Shown here piece by piece: positions 1-8,891 of a stretch of DNA of 64,000 bases. Source of the stretch: Clostridiales bacterium. Lineage in GTDB: Bacteria; Bacillota; Clostridia; Lachnospirales; Lachnospiraceae. Under the pieces are notes generated by a model that saw only the letters and a list, made by a program, of their open reading frames with translations, did not search any database and was not told where the DNA came from. Both the position numbers and the translations under genes were made by a program. How positions within the stretch are numbered: position 1 is the first letter of the stretch; the number at the start of each line of letters is the position of its first letter. The DNA is taken from assembly GCA_020860715.1 (NCBI GenBank), contig JAJBTU010000007.1:42263-106262 (forward strand), written 5' to 3'.

Positions 1-624
1 GTGGCGCTGCTTGGCTGGTGCCCGGAGGACAACCGCGAGATTTTCTCCCTGCCTGAACTGGTGGAGGCGTTCGACTATCGTCATATGAGCAAATCCCCCG
101 CCGTATTTGACATGCAGAAGCTGCGCTGGATGAACGGGGAATACTTAAAGGCGATGGACGACGAGACGTTTTACCGGGCGGCGCTGCCGTATCTGGAGAA
201 ATCCCTGACAAAGGGTCAGGATCTGCGCAGGATCGCATCAATGGTCAGGACCCGCATCGAGGTTTTTCCGGACATCGCAGATATGGTGGATTTTTTTGAG
301 ACGATGCCGGAATATGACGTCTCGCTCTACGCCAATAAAAAGTCCAAATCTACGGAGAACACAAGCCTTGAGGTGCTTAAAGATCTGCTTCCGCAGCTGG
401 AAGCGCAGGAGGATTTCACGAACGATGCGCTGTTTGCGCTTTTGAAGGCTTATGTGGATGAAAAGGGCTGCAAGGTGAATTTTGTCATGTGGCCGGTGCG
501 CATCGCCGTCTCCGGGAAGGCCATGACGCCTGCCGGTGCGACGGAAATCATGGATGTGCTGGGAAAAGAAGAATCTCTTATGAGGATCCGGGCGGCTGTT
601 GCGAAACTGGAAGCTGCTCAGTAA
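1..624 (+). CDS. gltX: Glutamyl-tRNA synthetase, C-terminal part (cut by window edge)
   Basis: The reading frame is open from the first base, so the N-terminal catalytic domain lies outside the window. The 207 residues seen match the C-terminal half of class I glutamyl-tRNA synthetases: the segment LVEAFDYRHMSKSPAVFD followed by LRWMNGEYL is the typical junction into the alpha-helical anticodon-binding domain, and the tail has the usual KVNFVMWPVRIAVSG strand followed by a final regulatory-looking helix. The enzyme charges tRNA-Glu (possibly also tRNA-Gln in organisms using the amidotransferase route) in the cytoplasm. The helicase gene downstream starts 75 bases later on the same strand with no clear terminator between. 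The family call is secure; the N-terminus cannot be checked. Confidence 0.93.
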   Translation: MALLGWCPEDNREIFSLPELVEAFDYRHMSKSPAVFDMQKLRWMNGEYLKAMDDETFYRAALPYLEKSLTKGQDLRRIASMVRTRIEVFPDIADMVDFFETMPEYDVSLYANKKSKSTENTSLEVLKDLLPQLEAQEDFTNDALFALLKAYVDEKGCKVNFVMWPVRIAVSGKAMTPAGATEIMDVLGKEESLMRIRAAVAKLEAAQ

Positions 625-699
625 CTGCATTGTGATCTGCTGTTTCCTTTTTATGCAGCGGTGCATCCGCATGGTTATTCGTTTCAATTTGGGAGAAGC

Positions 700-2616
700 A
701 TGGGATTCAGTAAAGCTCAGGACAGGGCAATCGCCCACAGGGACGGTCCGGCCATGGTACTGGCCGGGCCGGGTTCCGGTAAAACCCTTGTTATTACACA
801 GAGGACCAGATATCTGATCGAGGAATATGGGATAAACCCGCGGGAGATTCTGGTCATTACGTTTACAAAAGCCGCCGCGCAGGAAATGCAGGCCCGCTTT
901 TCGGCAGTCTGTCCGAAAGGGGGAGTGACCTTTGGTACATTTCACGCGGTGTTTTTTGGTATCCTGAAAAATGCGTATCATTTTACCTCTGCCAACATCA
1001 TGAGCGAGGATGCAAAGACCAAAATGCTCCGGAGCCTGCTTCTTAAGTACGGCAGTGTCTCCGCACAGGGATATGGCGTCCGCGCAGACGCGGAGCAGGA
1101 GAGCGTCATGGAGCTTGCCGCGGAGATCAGTATGGTAAAAAACGAGCGGATCCCTCTGGAGCACTATTATTCCCGTTCCTGCCCGGAGGAGGTGTTCCGG
1201 CTGATCTGCCGGGACTATGAGCAGATGCATCGGCAGGAAGGGCTGCTGGATTTTGACGATATGCTCACCTGTACCTGGGAACTGCTGACGCAGAGGGCGG
1301 ATATTCTGCATGCCTGGCAGGAACGCTGGCACTATATTCTGGTCGATGAGTTTCAGGACATCAATCTGCTGCAGTATGAGATCATTAAGCTGCTGGCCGC
1401 ACCGCGGGACAATCTGTTTATTGTGGGAGACGATGATCAGTCCATCTATCGCTTCCGCGGCGCGAAGCCGGAGATCATGCTGAATTTTCCAAAGGATTAC
1501 CCAAAAGCAGAAACGATCCTTCTTGATCAGAATTTCCGTTCCACGAAGGCGGTGGTGGAAGGCGCGTCGCGCGTGATCAGAAAGAATACGCATCGTTTTT
1601 CCAAGAACATCCGCCCTTTCCGGGAAGACGGGGTACCGATCGAAATCAGAGAATTTCAGGATCAGGATCATGAGAGCCTGTATCTGGTGAAAACCATCCG
1701 GGAACGAATGGAAGCGGGCGTTCCGTACCGCGATTTCGCGATTCTTGTGCGCACCAACCAGGGAGCCGGCCCGTTTGCTGAGCGCTTTCTGGAATTTGAT
1801 ATCCCGTTTGTGATGCGTGAATCCATGCCGGGCGTTTATGACCACTGGATTGCGAAGGATATCTTCGCCTACCTTCATCTTGCATATGAAGGACCGGACC
1901 GCACGGAGTTTCTGCAGATCATGAACCGCCCGAAAAGGTATATCAGCAGAGACGCGGTGGCGGCTGCTTCCCGGCATATCTCTCTGCCGCCGGACGTTTC
2001 ACGCCCGGATTTTGCTTCTGCTCAAAGGGACGCCTATCAGATCTCTTTTGATGCGCTCAAGGCCTTTTATCAGGATAAAGACTGGATGCAGGACCGGCTG
2101 ATCCGGCTTGAGGCGGATTTAAAGCTGCTGCCTTCCCTGAAACCGTTTGCGGCGATCAATTACATCCGTTATGGGATGCAGTACGGGGAATTTCTGCGGG
2201 AGTATGCGGCGGCAAGACGGATAAAGCCGGAAGAACTGATGGATGTGCTGGATGAACTGCAGCAGAGCGCGAAGCCCTATTCAACTCTGACAGAATGGTA
2301 TACTCATATCGAAGAATACCGGGCGGCTCTGGAGGAGAACCGGAAAAATACAAAACAAAAAGACGCGGAAGCGGTCACCATCGCCACGTTCCACGCCTCT
2401 AAGGGGCTGGAATACCCGGAAGTCTTTCTTCCGGATATCAATGAAGGCATTCTCCCTCATCACCGCGCCGCGCTGGAGGCGGATCTGGAGGAAGAACGCC
2501 GTCTGCTTTATGTCGGAATGACACGTGCAAAAGACAGGCTTCACCTGTTTTACATAAAAGAGCGCTACGGCAAGGTCATGGAGCCGTCCGGATTTCTGGA
2601 TGATCTTTTGCCGTAA
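700..2616 (+). CDS. UvrD/PcrA-type superfamily 1 ATP-dependent DNA helicase
   Basis: A 638-residue SF1A helicase. Visible motifs in order: Walker A GPGSGKT at residues 23-29, motif Ia ITFTKAAAQEM, Walker B VDEFQD near residue 215, motif III GDDDQSIYRFRGA near 243, motif IV region DQNFRSTK, motif V TFHASKGLEYPEVFLP, and motif VI EERRLLYVGMTRAKDRL near the C-terminus. It is shorter than PcrA (about 730) because the C-terminal tail is minimal. The ATG at 700 is preferred over the upstream GTG at 661: GGGAGA lies five bases before it and translation then begins with the canonical Q-motif region. Likely role: 3'-5' unwinding in repair or replication restart. Which paralogue (PcrA or an accessory helicase) cannot be decided here. 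It ends four bases from a convergent gene with no obvious hairpin. Confidence 0.93.
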   Translation: MGFSKAQDRAIAHRDGPAMVLAGPGSGKTLVITQRTRYLIEEYGINPREILVITFTKAAAQEMQARFSAVCPKGGVTFGTFHAVFFGILKNAYHFTSANIMSEDAKTKMLRSLLLKYGSVSAQGYGVRADAEQESVMELAAEISMVKNERIPLEHYYSRSCPEEVFRLICRDYEQMHRQEGLLDFDDMLTCTWELLTQRADILHAWQERWHYILVDEFQDINLLQYEIIKLLAAPRDNLFIVGDDDQSIYRFRGAKPEIMLNFPKDYPKAETILLDQNFRSTKAVVEGASRVIRKNTHRFSKNIRPFREDGVPIEIREFQDQDHESLYLVKTIRERMEAGVPYRDFAILVRTNQGAGPFAERFLEFDIPFVMRESMPGVYDHWIAKDIFAYLHLAYEGPDRTEFLQIMNRPKRYISRDAVAAASRHISLPPDVSRPDFASAQRDAYQISFDALKAFYQDKDWMQDRLIRLEADLKLLPSLKPFAAINYIRYGMQYGEFLREYAAARRIKPEELMDVLDELQQSAKPYSTLTEWYTHIEEYRAALEENRKNTKQKDAEAVTIATFHASKGLEYPEVFLPDINEGILPHHRAALEADLEEERRLLYVGMTRAKDRLHLFYIKERYGKVMEPSGFLDDLLP

Positions 2617-2620
2617 CTGT

Positions 2621-2968
2621 CTACTGAATATCCTCCTCGGATACGAGCTCATCGTATTCCAGGCTGTCCAGCCACTCATCGAAACCGTCGGACGCCGCTT
2701 CGTACTCTTCGTCACTGTCGATATTTTCCAGTACGGGCGTGCCGTTCTCCTCATGGTAGCGGTAAATATATACCTCTCCGTCGGTGTTGATGCCCTGATC
2801 GTTCAAAGGCAGAAGCGCAATATAGTCCTTCCCGGCGGCCGCGTATGTCGTCAGCACCTGACATTCAATCACTTCGTCGTTGTCCAGCGTCAGCGTGATC
2901 GTAGCGCCGCCGTCGCAGTCCTCTGCACATCCGTCGCAGTTTCCGCTGCAGTTTTCAAAATCACTCAT
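2621..2968 (-). CDS. DUF1292 family protein with Cys-rich N-terminus
   Basis: A 115-residue acidic protein. Residues about 20-95 match the DUF1292 fold found in many Firmicutes, with the typical pattern TLTLDNDEVIECQVL ... DYIALLPL and VYIYRY. Unlike the shortest family members it carries an N-terminal cluster C7-X3-C11-X2-C14-X3-C18, which could bind a metal. The ATG at 2968 is chosen because AAAGGA lies about nine bases upstream; a longer frame to 3067 has no comparable site and would run through the promoter. The C-terminus is strongly acidic (DSDEEYEAASDGFDEWLDS). The biochemical function of DUF1292 is unknown. It is transcribed divergently from exonuclease III and convergently with the helicase gene. 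Confidence 0.85.
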   Translation of the reverse strand: MSDFENCSGNCDGCAEDCDGGATITLTLDNDEVIECQVLTTYAAAGKDYIALLPLNDQGINTDGEVYIYRYHEENGTPVLENIDSDEEYEAASDGFDEWLDSLEYDELVSEEDIQ

Positions 2969-3038
2969 GTTGAATTCCTTTCCTGATTCCTGATGGGTAT
3001 GGTTTCGCAGCCATCTTTTTTTGTCTGCTGCCATGCCC

Positions 3039-3067
3039 ACTTTAACAGAAACCAGTGCAAATAGCAA
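3039..3067 (-). promoter_or_regulatory. Predicted promoter of the DUF1292 gene
   Basis: On the minus strand TTGCTA (3067-3062) and TAAAGT (3044-3039) are separated by exactly 17 bases. Each box deviates from the sigma-A consensus, so this is moderate evidence. The implied start near 3032 leaves a 5' leader of about 65 nt. Confidence 0.5.
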
Positions 3068-3156
3068 GCGCAGATTTAAAAACCGCTAAAACTGTATCAA
3101 ATCGCAGAATATCGCTTATTTTTCAGAAAATTCCCGATGAAATACGAAATTTCAAC

Positions 3157-3185
3157 TTGTTTTATAGAAGTAGCCATGTTAAGAT
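3157..3185 (+). promoter_or_regulatory. Predicted promoter of exonuclease III gene
   Basis: TTGTTT and TAAGAT are 17 bases apart, about 25 bases before the exonuclease ATG. The position relative to the gene and the spacing support the call; both boxes are imperfect. Confidence 0.45.
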
Positions 3186-3210
3186 AAACAAAAACAGGAG
3201 ATATATACTT

Positions 3211-3969
3211 ATGAAGCTGATTTCCTGGAATGTGAACGGCCTGCGGGCCTGTGTACAGAAAGGGTTTACGGAGTATTTTGAGGAAGCGGACGCGGATTTT
3301 TTCTGTCTGCAGGAGACAAAGCTGCAGGAAGGGCAGATTGATCTGTCCCTGCGCCCGTACCAGTACTGGAATTATGCGGAGAAAAAGGGGTATTCCGGAA
3401 CGGCGGTTTTTGCGAAAAAAGAACCGCTTTCTGTCTCTTACGGAATTGGCATAAAGGAGCATGACCAGGAAGGACGCGTGATCACGCTTGAGTATGATGC
3501 ATTTTATCTGGTGACAGTCTATACGCCCAATTCAAAAGACGGACTAGCCCGGCTTCCCTACCGGATGGAATGGGAGGACGCATTCCTTGCTTATCTGAAG
3601 GGCCTGGAGAAGAAAAAACCGGTCATTTTCTGTGGGGATCTGAATGTTGCGCACGAGGAGATCGATCTGAAAAATCCGAAGACAAATCATAAAAACGCCG
3701 GCTTTACAGATGAGGAGCGCGGTAAATTTTCGGCTCTGCTCGATGCCGGCTTCACGGATACCTATCGCTATTTTTATCCGGAGCAGGAGGGGATTTACAG
3801 CTGGTGGTCCTATCGTTTTCATGCAAGAGAGAAGAACGCGGGGTGGCGGATCGACTATTTCTGTGTATCGGACTGCCTCAGGGACAGGCTTTTGGACGCG
3901 GCGATCCACACGGAGGTCTTCGGGTCTGACCACTGCCCGGTAGAGCTGAGGATTGACCTGCAGCCCTGA
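3211..3969 (+). CDS. xth: Exodeoxyribonuclease III (AP endonuclease)
   Basis: A 252-residue member of the exonuclease III / endonuclease-exonuclease-phosphatase family. It has the N-terminal [13 protein letters not shown], the metal-binding Glu in FCLQETKL, the GDLNVAH motif, the SWWSYR substrate loop, and the C-terminal RIDYFCVSD and GSDHCPV motifs carrying catalytic Asp and His. The expected role is cleavage at abasic sites and 3'-phosphoesterase/exonuclease activity in base excision repair. The ATG at 3211 is used because an AGGAG site ends ten bases before it and the protein then starts exactly where family members start. The next gene follows after about 106 bases on the same strand. Confidence 0.95.
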   Translation: MKLISWNVNGLRACVQKGFTEYFEEADADFFCLQETKLQEGQIDLSLRPYQYWNYAEKKGYSGTAVFAKKEPLSVSYGIGIKEHDQEGRVITLEYDAFYLVTVYTPNSKDGLARLPYRMEWEDAFLAYLKGLEKKKPVIFCGDLNVAHEEIDLKNPKTNHKNAGFTDEERGKFSALLDAGFTDTYRYFYPEQEGIYSWWSYRFHAREKNAGWRIDYFCVSDCLRDRLLDAAIHTEVFGSDHCPVELRIDLQP

Positions 3970-4075
3970 TTTTTGTCAAAGCACGGGAGAAGGAAAGAGC
4001 GGCAGGGAGTATGTATCATCACAGGAGATAAGATTAGCACGGATAGAACGAGCCGAACAGAATGGAGGAACTTTG

Positions 4076-6034
4076 ATGGGGGATAACGGGTTTCAGGTTT
4101 TCAAGGATGACATCAGCACCCCTGGCGCTTTCGTTTGCAGAGACGGGGTACATTTTGGATATTACGCATCGGGCACAATTTGTCCGGCAGTGCTGCTGTA
4201 TAAAAAGGGCACGGAAGAAATCGCGGCGGAGATTCCATTTCCGGAACAGTCTGTTTCGGGGAATTTTTATGCAATGAAAGTAAAATTTCCCGCAGAGGAT
4301 TATGAATACAATTTCCGGGACGGCAACAGGGTAGTGACCGATCCATATGCGGGAAGGATTGCCGGGCGAGAGGTGTACGGGCAGGTCCCATCCCTTTCCC
4401 CGCACGGGATTCGCGGGGCATTTTTGACGGAAACGTATCGCTGGGGAGACGACCGGCTGCCGGAGATCCCTTTTTGTGATGCGGTCATGTACCATCTGCA
4501 TGTGCGCGGATTTACGATGCACAAAAATTCCGGCGTCGGGCGCGGCCAAAAGGGGACGTTTGCGGGACTGAAAAAAAAGATTCCGTATCTTTTATCTCTC
4601 GGCATCAATCAGGTGAAGCTGATGCCGGTCTATGAATTTTCGGAGCTGGAGATACCGGAATATCTGTATACGCATACCATTTCCGGTCAGAGGCAGTCTG
4701 CGGCTGCCGCTTCTTATGAGCAGTCCCGGAATGCGCAGGAATTTCGCAAAAATTACTGGGGCTACGGCCCGGGCTTTTATTTCGCACCGAAAGCGTCCTA
4801 CGCCTCTTCAGAACGGGCGGATGTCGAATTTAAGGACATGGTCCGTGCATTTCACGCAAATGGCATAGAAGTCCTTCTGGAGTTTTCTTTTGCCCGGGAG
4901 ACGGATATCGGGCTGATCTGTGCCTGCCTGACTTACTGGGCCAGAGAATATCATGTGGACGGCTTTTCGATTGTCGGACGGGAAGATCTTTCCGCTGTGC
5001 TGGCGCGTCTGCCGCTGTTTGCCGGCCGGAAGCTGATCTGCAGCTGGTATCCGGACGATTTTACCGCGGAGAATGCTGCCGGAATGAATCATCAGATCGC
5101 GCAGTCCAACGATGGCTTTCTGAATGACTGCCGCCGGCTTTTAAAGGGGGACGCGGGGACTCTGGAAGCATTTGCCTGGCGGACGCGCCGCAATCCGGCA
5201 GGATGCGCGCAGATCAATTATATGACAAATCATGACGGCTTTACCCTGATGGATCTCGTCTCCTACAATATGAAATACAATGACGGGAACGGGGAGATGG
5301 GGCGCGACGGCTCTGATGCCAATTACAGCTGGAACTGCGGCGAGGAAGGTCCGAGCGCGAAACGCAGGATTGCCGCACTTCGTATGCGTCAGCGCAAGAA
5401 CGCGTATGCCATGATGCTTCTCTCACAGGGAACGCCGATGCTGCTGGCAGGAGACGAGTTTGGCAATTCACAGAAAGGAAACAATAACCCCTGGTGCCAG
5501 GACGGCGAGCTGACCTGGCTGGATTTTAGCCGCACGAAAGCGAACCGGGAACTGACGGCGTTTGTCAGTCAGCTGATCGCATATCGAAAAGCGCACCGGA
5601 TTCTGCATCTTGATGCGGAGCCTCAGTGCACGGATTATCTCTCCAGCGGGTTCCCGGATCTGTCTTATCACGGCGAACGGGCCTGGTACGGCGATACACG
5701 CAGTTCCAGTCTGCATATGGGATGCATGTACTCCGGACACTATGCCGGGGAAGAAGATTTCCTTTATATTGCCTGGAATTTTCACTGGGAGGCACAGCAG
5801 TTTGCCCTGCCTCTTTTGCCGGACGGGTATTCATGGGTGCGTGTGATGGATACAAATCTTCCGGAAAGTTTTCTTCCCGCAGAGGAACAGGAACACTTAG
5901 GGGACCTTCGTATGCTTTCGGTTACGCCGAGAACGGTTGTGCTTCTGGAAGGGAGAGCGTCCGTGCAAAAAGACGGATCCAGAAAAAAACGCAGGAAAAC
6001 GGCTGCAGTCAGATTGGATGAACAGGATGAGTAA
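4076..6034 (+). CDS. GlgX-like GH13 protein, catalytic residues replaced (probable pseudoenzyme)
   Basis: A 652-residue protein clearly related to glycogen debranching enzyme/isoamylase (GlgX type): an N-terminal CBM48-like region (about residues 10-95), a (beta/alpha)8-like region with [22 protein letters not shown], the late block [15 protein letters not shown], and [25 protein letters not shown], then a C-terminal beta domain. The four GH13 active-site regions are mostly destroyed. Region I, normally DVVYNH, reads EFSFAR (269-274). Region II, normally DGFRFD, reads DGFSIV (295-300), so the nucleophile Asp is Val300 and the Arg is Ser298. Region III AEPW reads CSWY, placing Ser323 at the acid/base Glu. 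Only region IV HD (386-387) is intact. The reading frame is open with a GGAGG site before 4076, so it looks maintained. Likely a glycan-binding or regulatory protein rather than a hydrolase. Confidence 0.85.
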   Translation: [652 protein letters not shown]

Positions 6035-6668
6035 AGACAGATCAAATGCAATTACATGGGAAAAAGTCAAAGGACATTTCAGGACGATCACGGAGCACAA
6101 AATTTATGTGATGAGAGAGTGCTTTAAGGTCGGACTTTACCGGCAGGGACTGACGCATGACCTGTCCAAGTATATGCCGGCAGAGCTTCTTGAAGGATTT
6201 CGTTATTATGACGATGGGAAGAGCAGCCCGAACAACGGCGAACGCCGCGACAAGGGCTATTCGGAGGCCTGGATGCATCACAAGGGCCGCAACCGTCATC
6301 ATTTCGAGTATTGGCTGGATTACCGGGAACCGGCGAAAAAAAGCCCGGATGGGAAGCACAGTTCCCCGCAGCCGGTATCGGAAACCGATGCCCGTTTCGG
6401 AACGTTTCCGCTGCAGGCTGTTCAAATGCCGCGAAAATACGTCGCCGAGATGCTGATGGACCGCATTGCGGCGTCTAAAAATTATAACAAAGAGAACTAT
6501 ACGCAGCATGACCCACTGGCATATTTTGAGCGGGGCAAGGGGCGTTATCTGATGCATCCGCAGACGAAGAAGGAACTGCACGGGATGCTCCGCATCCTCG
6601 ATGAGAGGGGAGAGGAAGAACTGATGCGGTTCGTGCGGGATTATTATTTAAAGGGCTGGCCGATCTGA
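6027..6668 (+). CDS. DUF5662 family protein
   Basis: A 213-residue protein of the DUF5662 family, common in Clostridia and of unknown biochemical role. It is rich in conserved His and Asp: HKIYVMRECFKVGLY, GLTHDLSKY, then HHKGRNRHHFEYW, and a C-terminal MLMDRIAASKNYNKENY. The His/Asp arrangement looks like a helical metal-binding protein, but that is inference. The start at 6027 overlaps the stop of the upstream pseudo-GH13 gene (ATGAGTAA), suggesting translational coupling; 6018 is an alternative in-frame ATG. It ends just before a terminator shared with the convergent luxS gene. Confidence 0.8.
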   Translation: MSKDRSNAITWEKVKGHFRTITEHKIYVMRECFKVGLYRQGLTHDLSKYMPAELLEGFRYYDDGKSSPNNGERRDKGYSEAWMHHKGRNRHHFEYWLDYREPAKKSPDGKHSSPQPVSETDARFGTFPLQAVQMPRKYVAEMLMDRIAASKNYNKENYTQHDPLAYFERGKGRYLMHPQTKKELHGMLRILDERGEEELMRFVRDYYLKGWPI

Positions 6669-6688
6669 GGACCAAATATTCCACAAAA

Positions 6689-6728
6689 AAGAGACAGGGC
6701 GACGGAAACAGGCTCTGTCTCTTATCAT
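6689..6728. terminator. Bidirectional terminator between DUF5662 and luxS
   Basis: AAGAGACAG (6689-6697) pairs with CTGTCTCTT (6715-6723), preceded by A-rich and followed by T-containing sequence. It sits between two convergent genes and can serve both. Confidence 0.7.
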
Positions 6729-6743
6729 GTCATAAGAAAAAAA

Positions 6744-7223
6744 TTACGCCGGATAGTGCAGGTTCTCTTCCCCGATCTGCTCCAGCACCTCCCGCAGATA
6801 GCGGTCGGCGAGATAATTTGCCATGGGCAGGTTCATGTCCAGATAGTTGCCGCAGTCCTGTGCGCGGGCGCCGGGCACTTCATCATGAAAATCACGTATG
6901 AACACAAACATTTCTTTGATCAGAGGTACGATGTCCTTTGACTCGCAGTCGCCGGCAAGCAGCAGATAGAAGCCGGTGCGGCAGCCCATTGGCCCGAAAT
7001 AAATAACGCGGGAGCCATATTCTGCGTGGTTGCGCAGAAATGTCGCGCCGAGATGTTCGATGGTGTGTATTTCAGCGGTGTTCATGACCGGCTCGCGGTT
7101 TGGCTTTATCATGCGGATATCAAAGGTCGTGATGACTTCTTCCCCGACATAATCCTTTCTGGAAACATAGATGCCTGGCAGAAGCCGGATGTGGTCGACG
7201 GTGAAACTTGCTATTTTTTTCAT
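6744..7223 (-). CDS. luxS: S-ribosylhomocysteine lyase LuxS
   Basis: A 159-residue LuxS. It shows the metal/catalytic motif HTIEH (H53, E56, H57), the catalytic cysteine C81 in GPMGCRTGFYL, and the third metal ligand C124 in ARAQDCGNY. The enzyme splits S-ribosylhomocysteine into homocysteine and DPD, precursor of AI-2, completing the activated methyl cycle. Its ATG overlaps the stop of the upstream AI-2E family gene by four bases (ATGA), so the two are translated together. The length and motif spacing are those of the family, and no residue is missing. Confidence 0.97.
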   Translation of the reverse strand: MKKIASFTVDHIRLLPGIYVSRKDYVGEEVITTFDIRMIKPNREPVMNTAEIHTIEHLGATFLRNHAEYGSRVIYFGPMGCRTGFYLLLAGDCESKDIVPLIKEMFVFIRDFHDEVPGARAQDCGNYLDMNLPMANYLADRYLREVLEQIGEENLHYPA

Positions 7224-8554
7224 TTATCCTGTCCTTCCTTTCGATTTTTCCAGTCCCTGTATTTTTTCACACAGAAAGATCCAAATGCGGCGGCGGTCGT
7301 CTTTGTATCCAGCCAGAATTCTCTGGGGGATCTCCTCTGCGCGATCGTTTTTTTCCTGGAAGTCTCTTCTGACAAATAGACCAGCCGGTTGTTTTCGTCA
7401 ATATGATCAACTGCCACGTATTCCATGGAATCCGTCGGCAGATTCTGACTGGCGAGCTCCGCCTCCGCGATCCGTTTGATGATGTAATAGATTGTGGCAA
7501 AGATCGGAACGCCGATGATCATGCCGACGATACCGAACAGCCTGCTGAAAATCAGGATCGAGACGATGACCCAGAACGCGGACAAACCGGTCGAATTGCC
7601 AAGGATCCTCGGCCCGATGATATTGCCGTCTATCTGCTGCAGGATCAGGATGAAGATCACGAACACCAGACATTCCCACGGCTGTACGAACAGCAGCAGG
7701 AGTGCGCAGGGAATTGCCCCGATGAACGGTCCGAATACCGGGATGATGTTGGTGACGCCAATGACGACACTGATCAGCAGCGCATACGGGATGTTCAGAA
7801 TCGACAGGCAGATAAAGCAGACCACGCCTACGATCGCGGAATCGATGATCTTGCCGGTGATGAATCCGCTGAAGATCAGGTTTGCGTGTCTGGCGACATC
7901 CAGAATCCAGGAGGCTGCCCTGCGGTGATGAAAGACCGCGTAGAGCAGCTTTTTCGACTGCCCGATAAAACGCTCCTTTGACATCTGCGCATAGACCAGT
8001 ACGATCAGAGCGACAAACAGATTCACGATTCCGGAGATCAGATTGATGAAACTCTGTGTGATGGTATTAAAGGTTTTGTCCAGATTCGTATTTATCCAGT
8101 CTGTTGCGAAATCAATCGCATTGATGATGTAATCATATACCTGCGGATTCCAGTCATAGACCCTGTCCAGATAACTGTTGAATGTTCTCTGCATGCCTGG
8201 AAGATCGCCAAGCAGACCGTTGATGGTCTCAAAAAGACGCGGGATCAGGCGGCTGAAGATCAGAAACAAAAGCAGCCCGATCAGAGCCAGAGTCGCGGCA
8301 AGTGTCAGAATGCGCGCGGCAATTTTCCCTATATTGTGTTTTCGCAGAAATGTTTCCCCGGCCACGATGATCGGATCGAGCACATAGGCAAAGCCAAGGC
8401 CCAGCCAGATGGGAGCCAGGGCGCCCATCATTGAGTTGATCCCGCCCATGATGGCGGAGCCGTTCTGCAGTATGAAATAAAAAGCGATCACTGCTGCCAG
8501 AGTCAGGAATACGGTGCTGCACCAGACGATCGCGCTTTTCCAGGTGTTTTTCAT
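7220..8554 (-). CDS. AI-2E family transporter
   Basis: A 444-residue polytopic membrane protein of the AI-2E (TqsA/YdiK/YtvI) family. The N-terminal hydrophobic hairpin is followed by a soluble amphipathic stretch (FETINGLLGDLPGMQRTFNSYLD) and a cluster of C-terminal helices containing SVVIGVTNIIPVFGPFIGAIP and GPRILGNSTGLSAFWVIVSI, the family signature blocks. The ATG at 8554 gives a normal N-terminus and has an AGGA site about ten bases upstream; the longer frame to 8716 crosses the promoter. Members export AI-2 or act as Na+/H+ antiporters, so the substrate cannot be assigned from the family alone. The coupling to luxS makes AI-2 or a related metabolite a reasonable guess. Confidence 0.9.
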   Translation of the reverse strand: MKNTWKSAIVWCSTVFLTLAAVIAFYFILQNGSAIMGGINSMMGALAPIWLGLGFAYVLDPIIVAGETFLRKHNIGKIAARILTLAATLALIGLLLFLIFSRLIPRLFETINGLLGDLPGMQRTFNSYLDRVYDWNPQVYDYIINAIDFATDWINTNLDKTFNTITQSFINLISGIVNLFVALIVLVYAQMSKERFIGQSKKLLYAVFHHRRAASWILDVARHANLIFSGFITGKIIDSAIVGVVCFICLSILNIPYALLISVVIGVTNIIPVFGPFIGAIPCALLLLFVQPWECLVFVIFILILQQIDGNIIGPRILGNSTGLSAFWVIVSILIFSRLFGIVGMIIGVPIFATIYYIIKRIAEAELASQNLPTDSMEYVAVDHIDENNRLVYLSEETSRKKTIAQRRSPREFWLDTKTTAAAFGSFCVKKYRDWKNRKEGQDK

Positions 8555-8582
8555 AGAAATGATTCCTGTCCTTTCCGAAGTG

Positions 8583-8611
8583 ATTATAACACAGGCATTT
8601 TGGGATTGCAA
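8583..8611 (-). promoter_or_regulatory. Predicted promoter of the AI-2E transporter-luxS operon
   Basis: On the minus strand TTGCAA (8611-8606) is followed after 17 bases by a perfect TATAAT (8588-8583). The start site falls about 20-25 bases before the transporter ATG, so one transcript would carry both genes. It occupies one end of the 337-base gap 8555-8891. Confidence 0.75.
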
Positions 8612-8716
8612 TGAATATTCCCGATTCGTTTGAGAAAAAATGCTTTGAACTTTACGGTAAACCGGTAATTTTGGGCAAAGCAGAGACAGGCTGCGATCTT
8701 TATTAGCACTCAGCAC

Positions 8717-8745
8717 TTGACATGGCTAATAGTAAGTGTTATAAA
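8717..8745 (+). promoter_or_regulatory. Predicted promoter of the GT8-acyltransferase genes, with a nearby dyad
   Basis: TTGACA (8717-8722), a 17-base spacer and TATAAA (8740-8745). An inverted pair ATTAGC (8702-8707) / GCTAAT (8725-8730) brackets the -35 box and could be an operator. The leader is about 140 nt. Apart from the two divergent promoters I see nothing else in the 8555-8891 gap. Confidence 0.7.
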
Positions 8746-8891
8746 GTGAACGACAGGTATGAATGGGTGCAAAAACAAAAAAGATATGAATATGTCGTCA
8801 TGCTTCAGGAATAAAGTATTCTATATGGCCGGAATAAAAAGATGATACCGGTTATTAACCTGCTGCGCAACACGGAAAGGATGAGAATGTA

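Noticed and set aside
238..1977. 579-codon open frame on the minus strand across gltX and the helicase gene
   Set aside because: Antisense shadow of genuine coding sequence; the product matches nothing recognisable and lacks a ribosome site.
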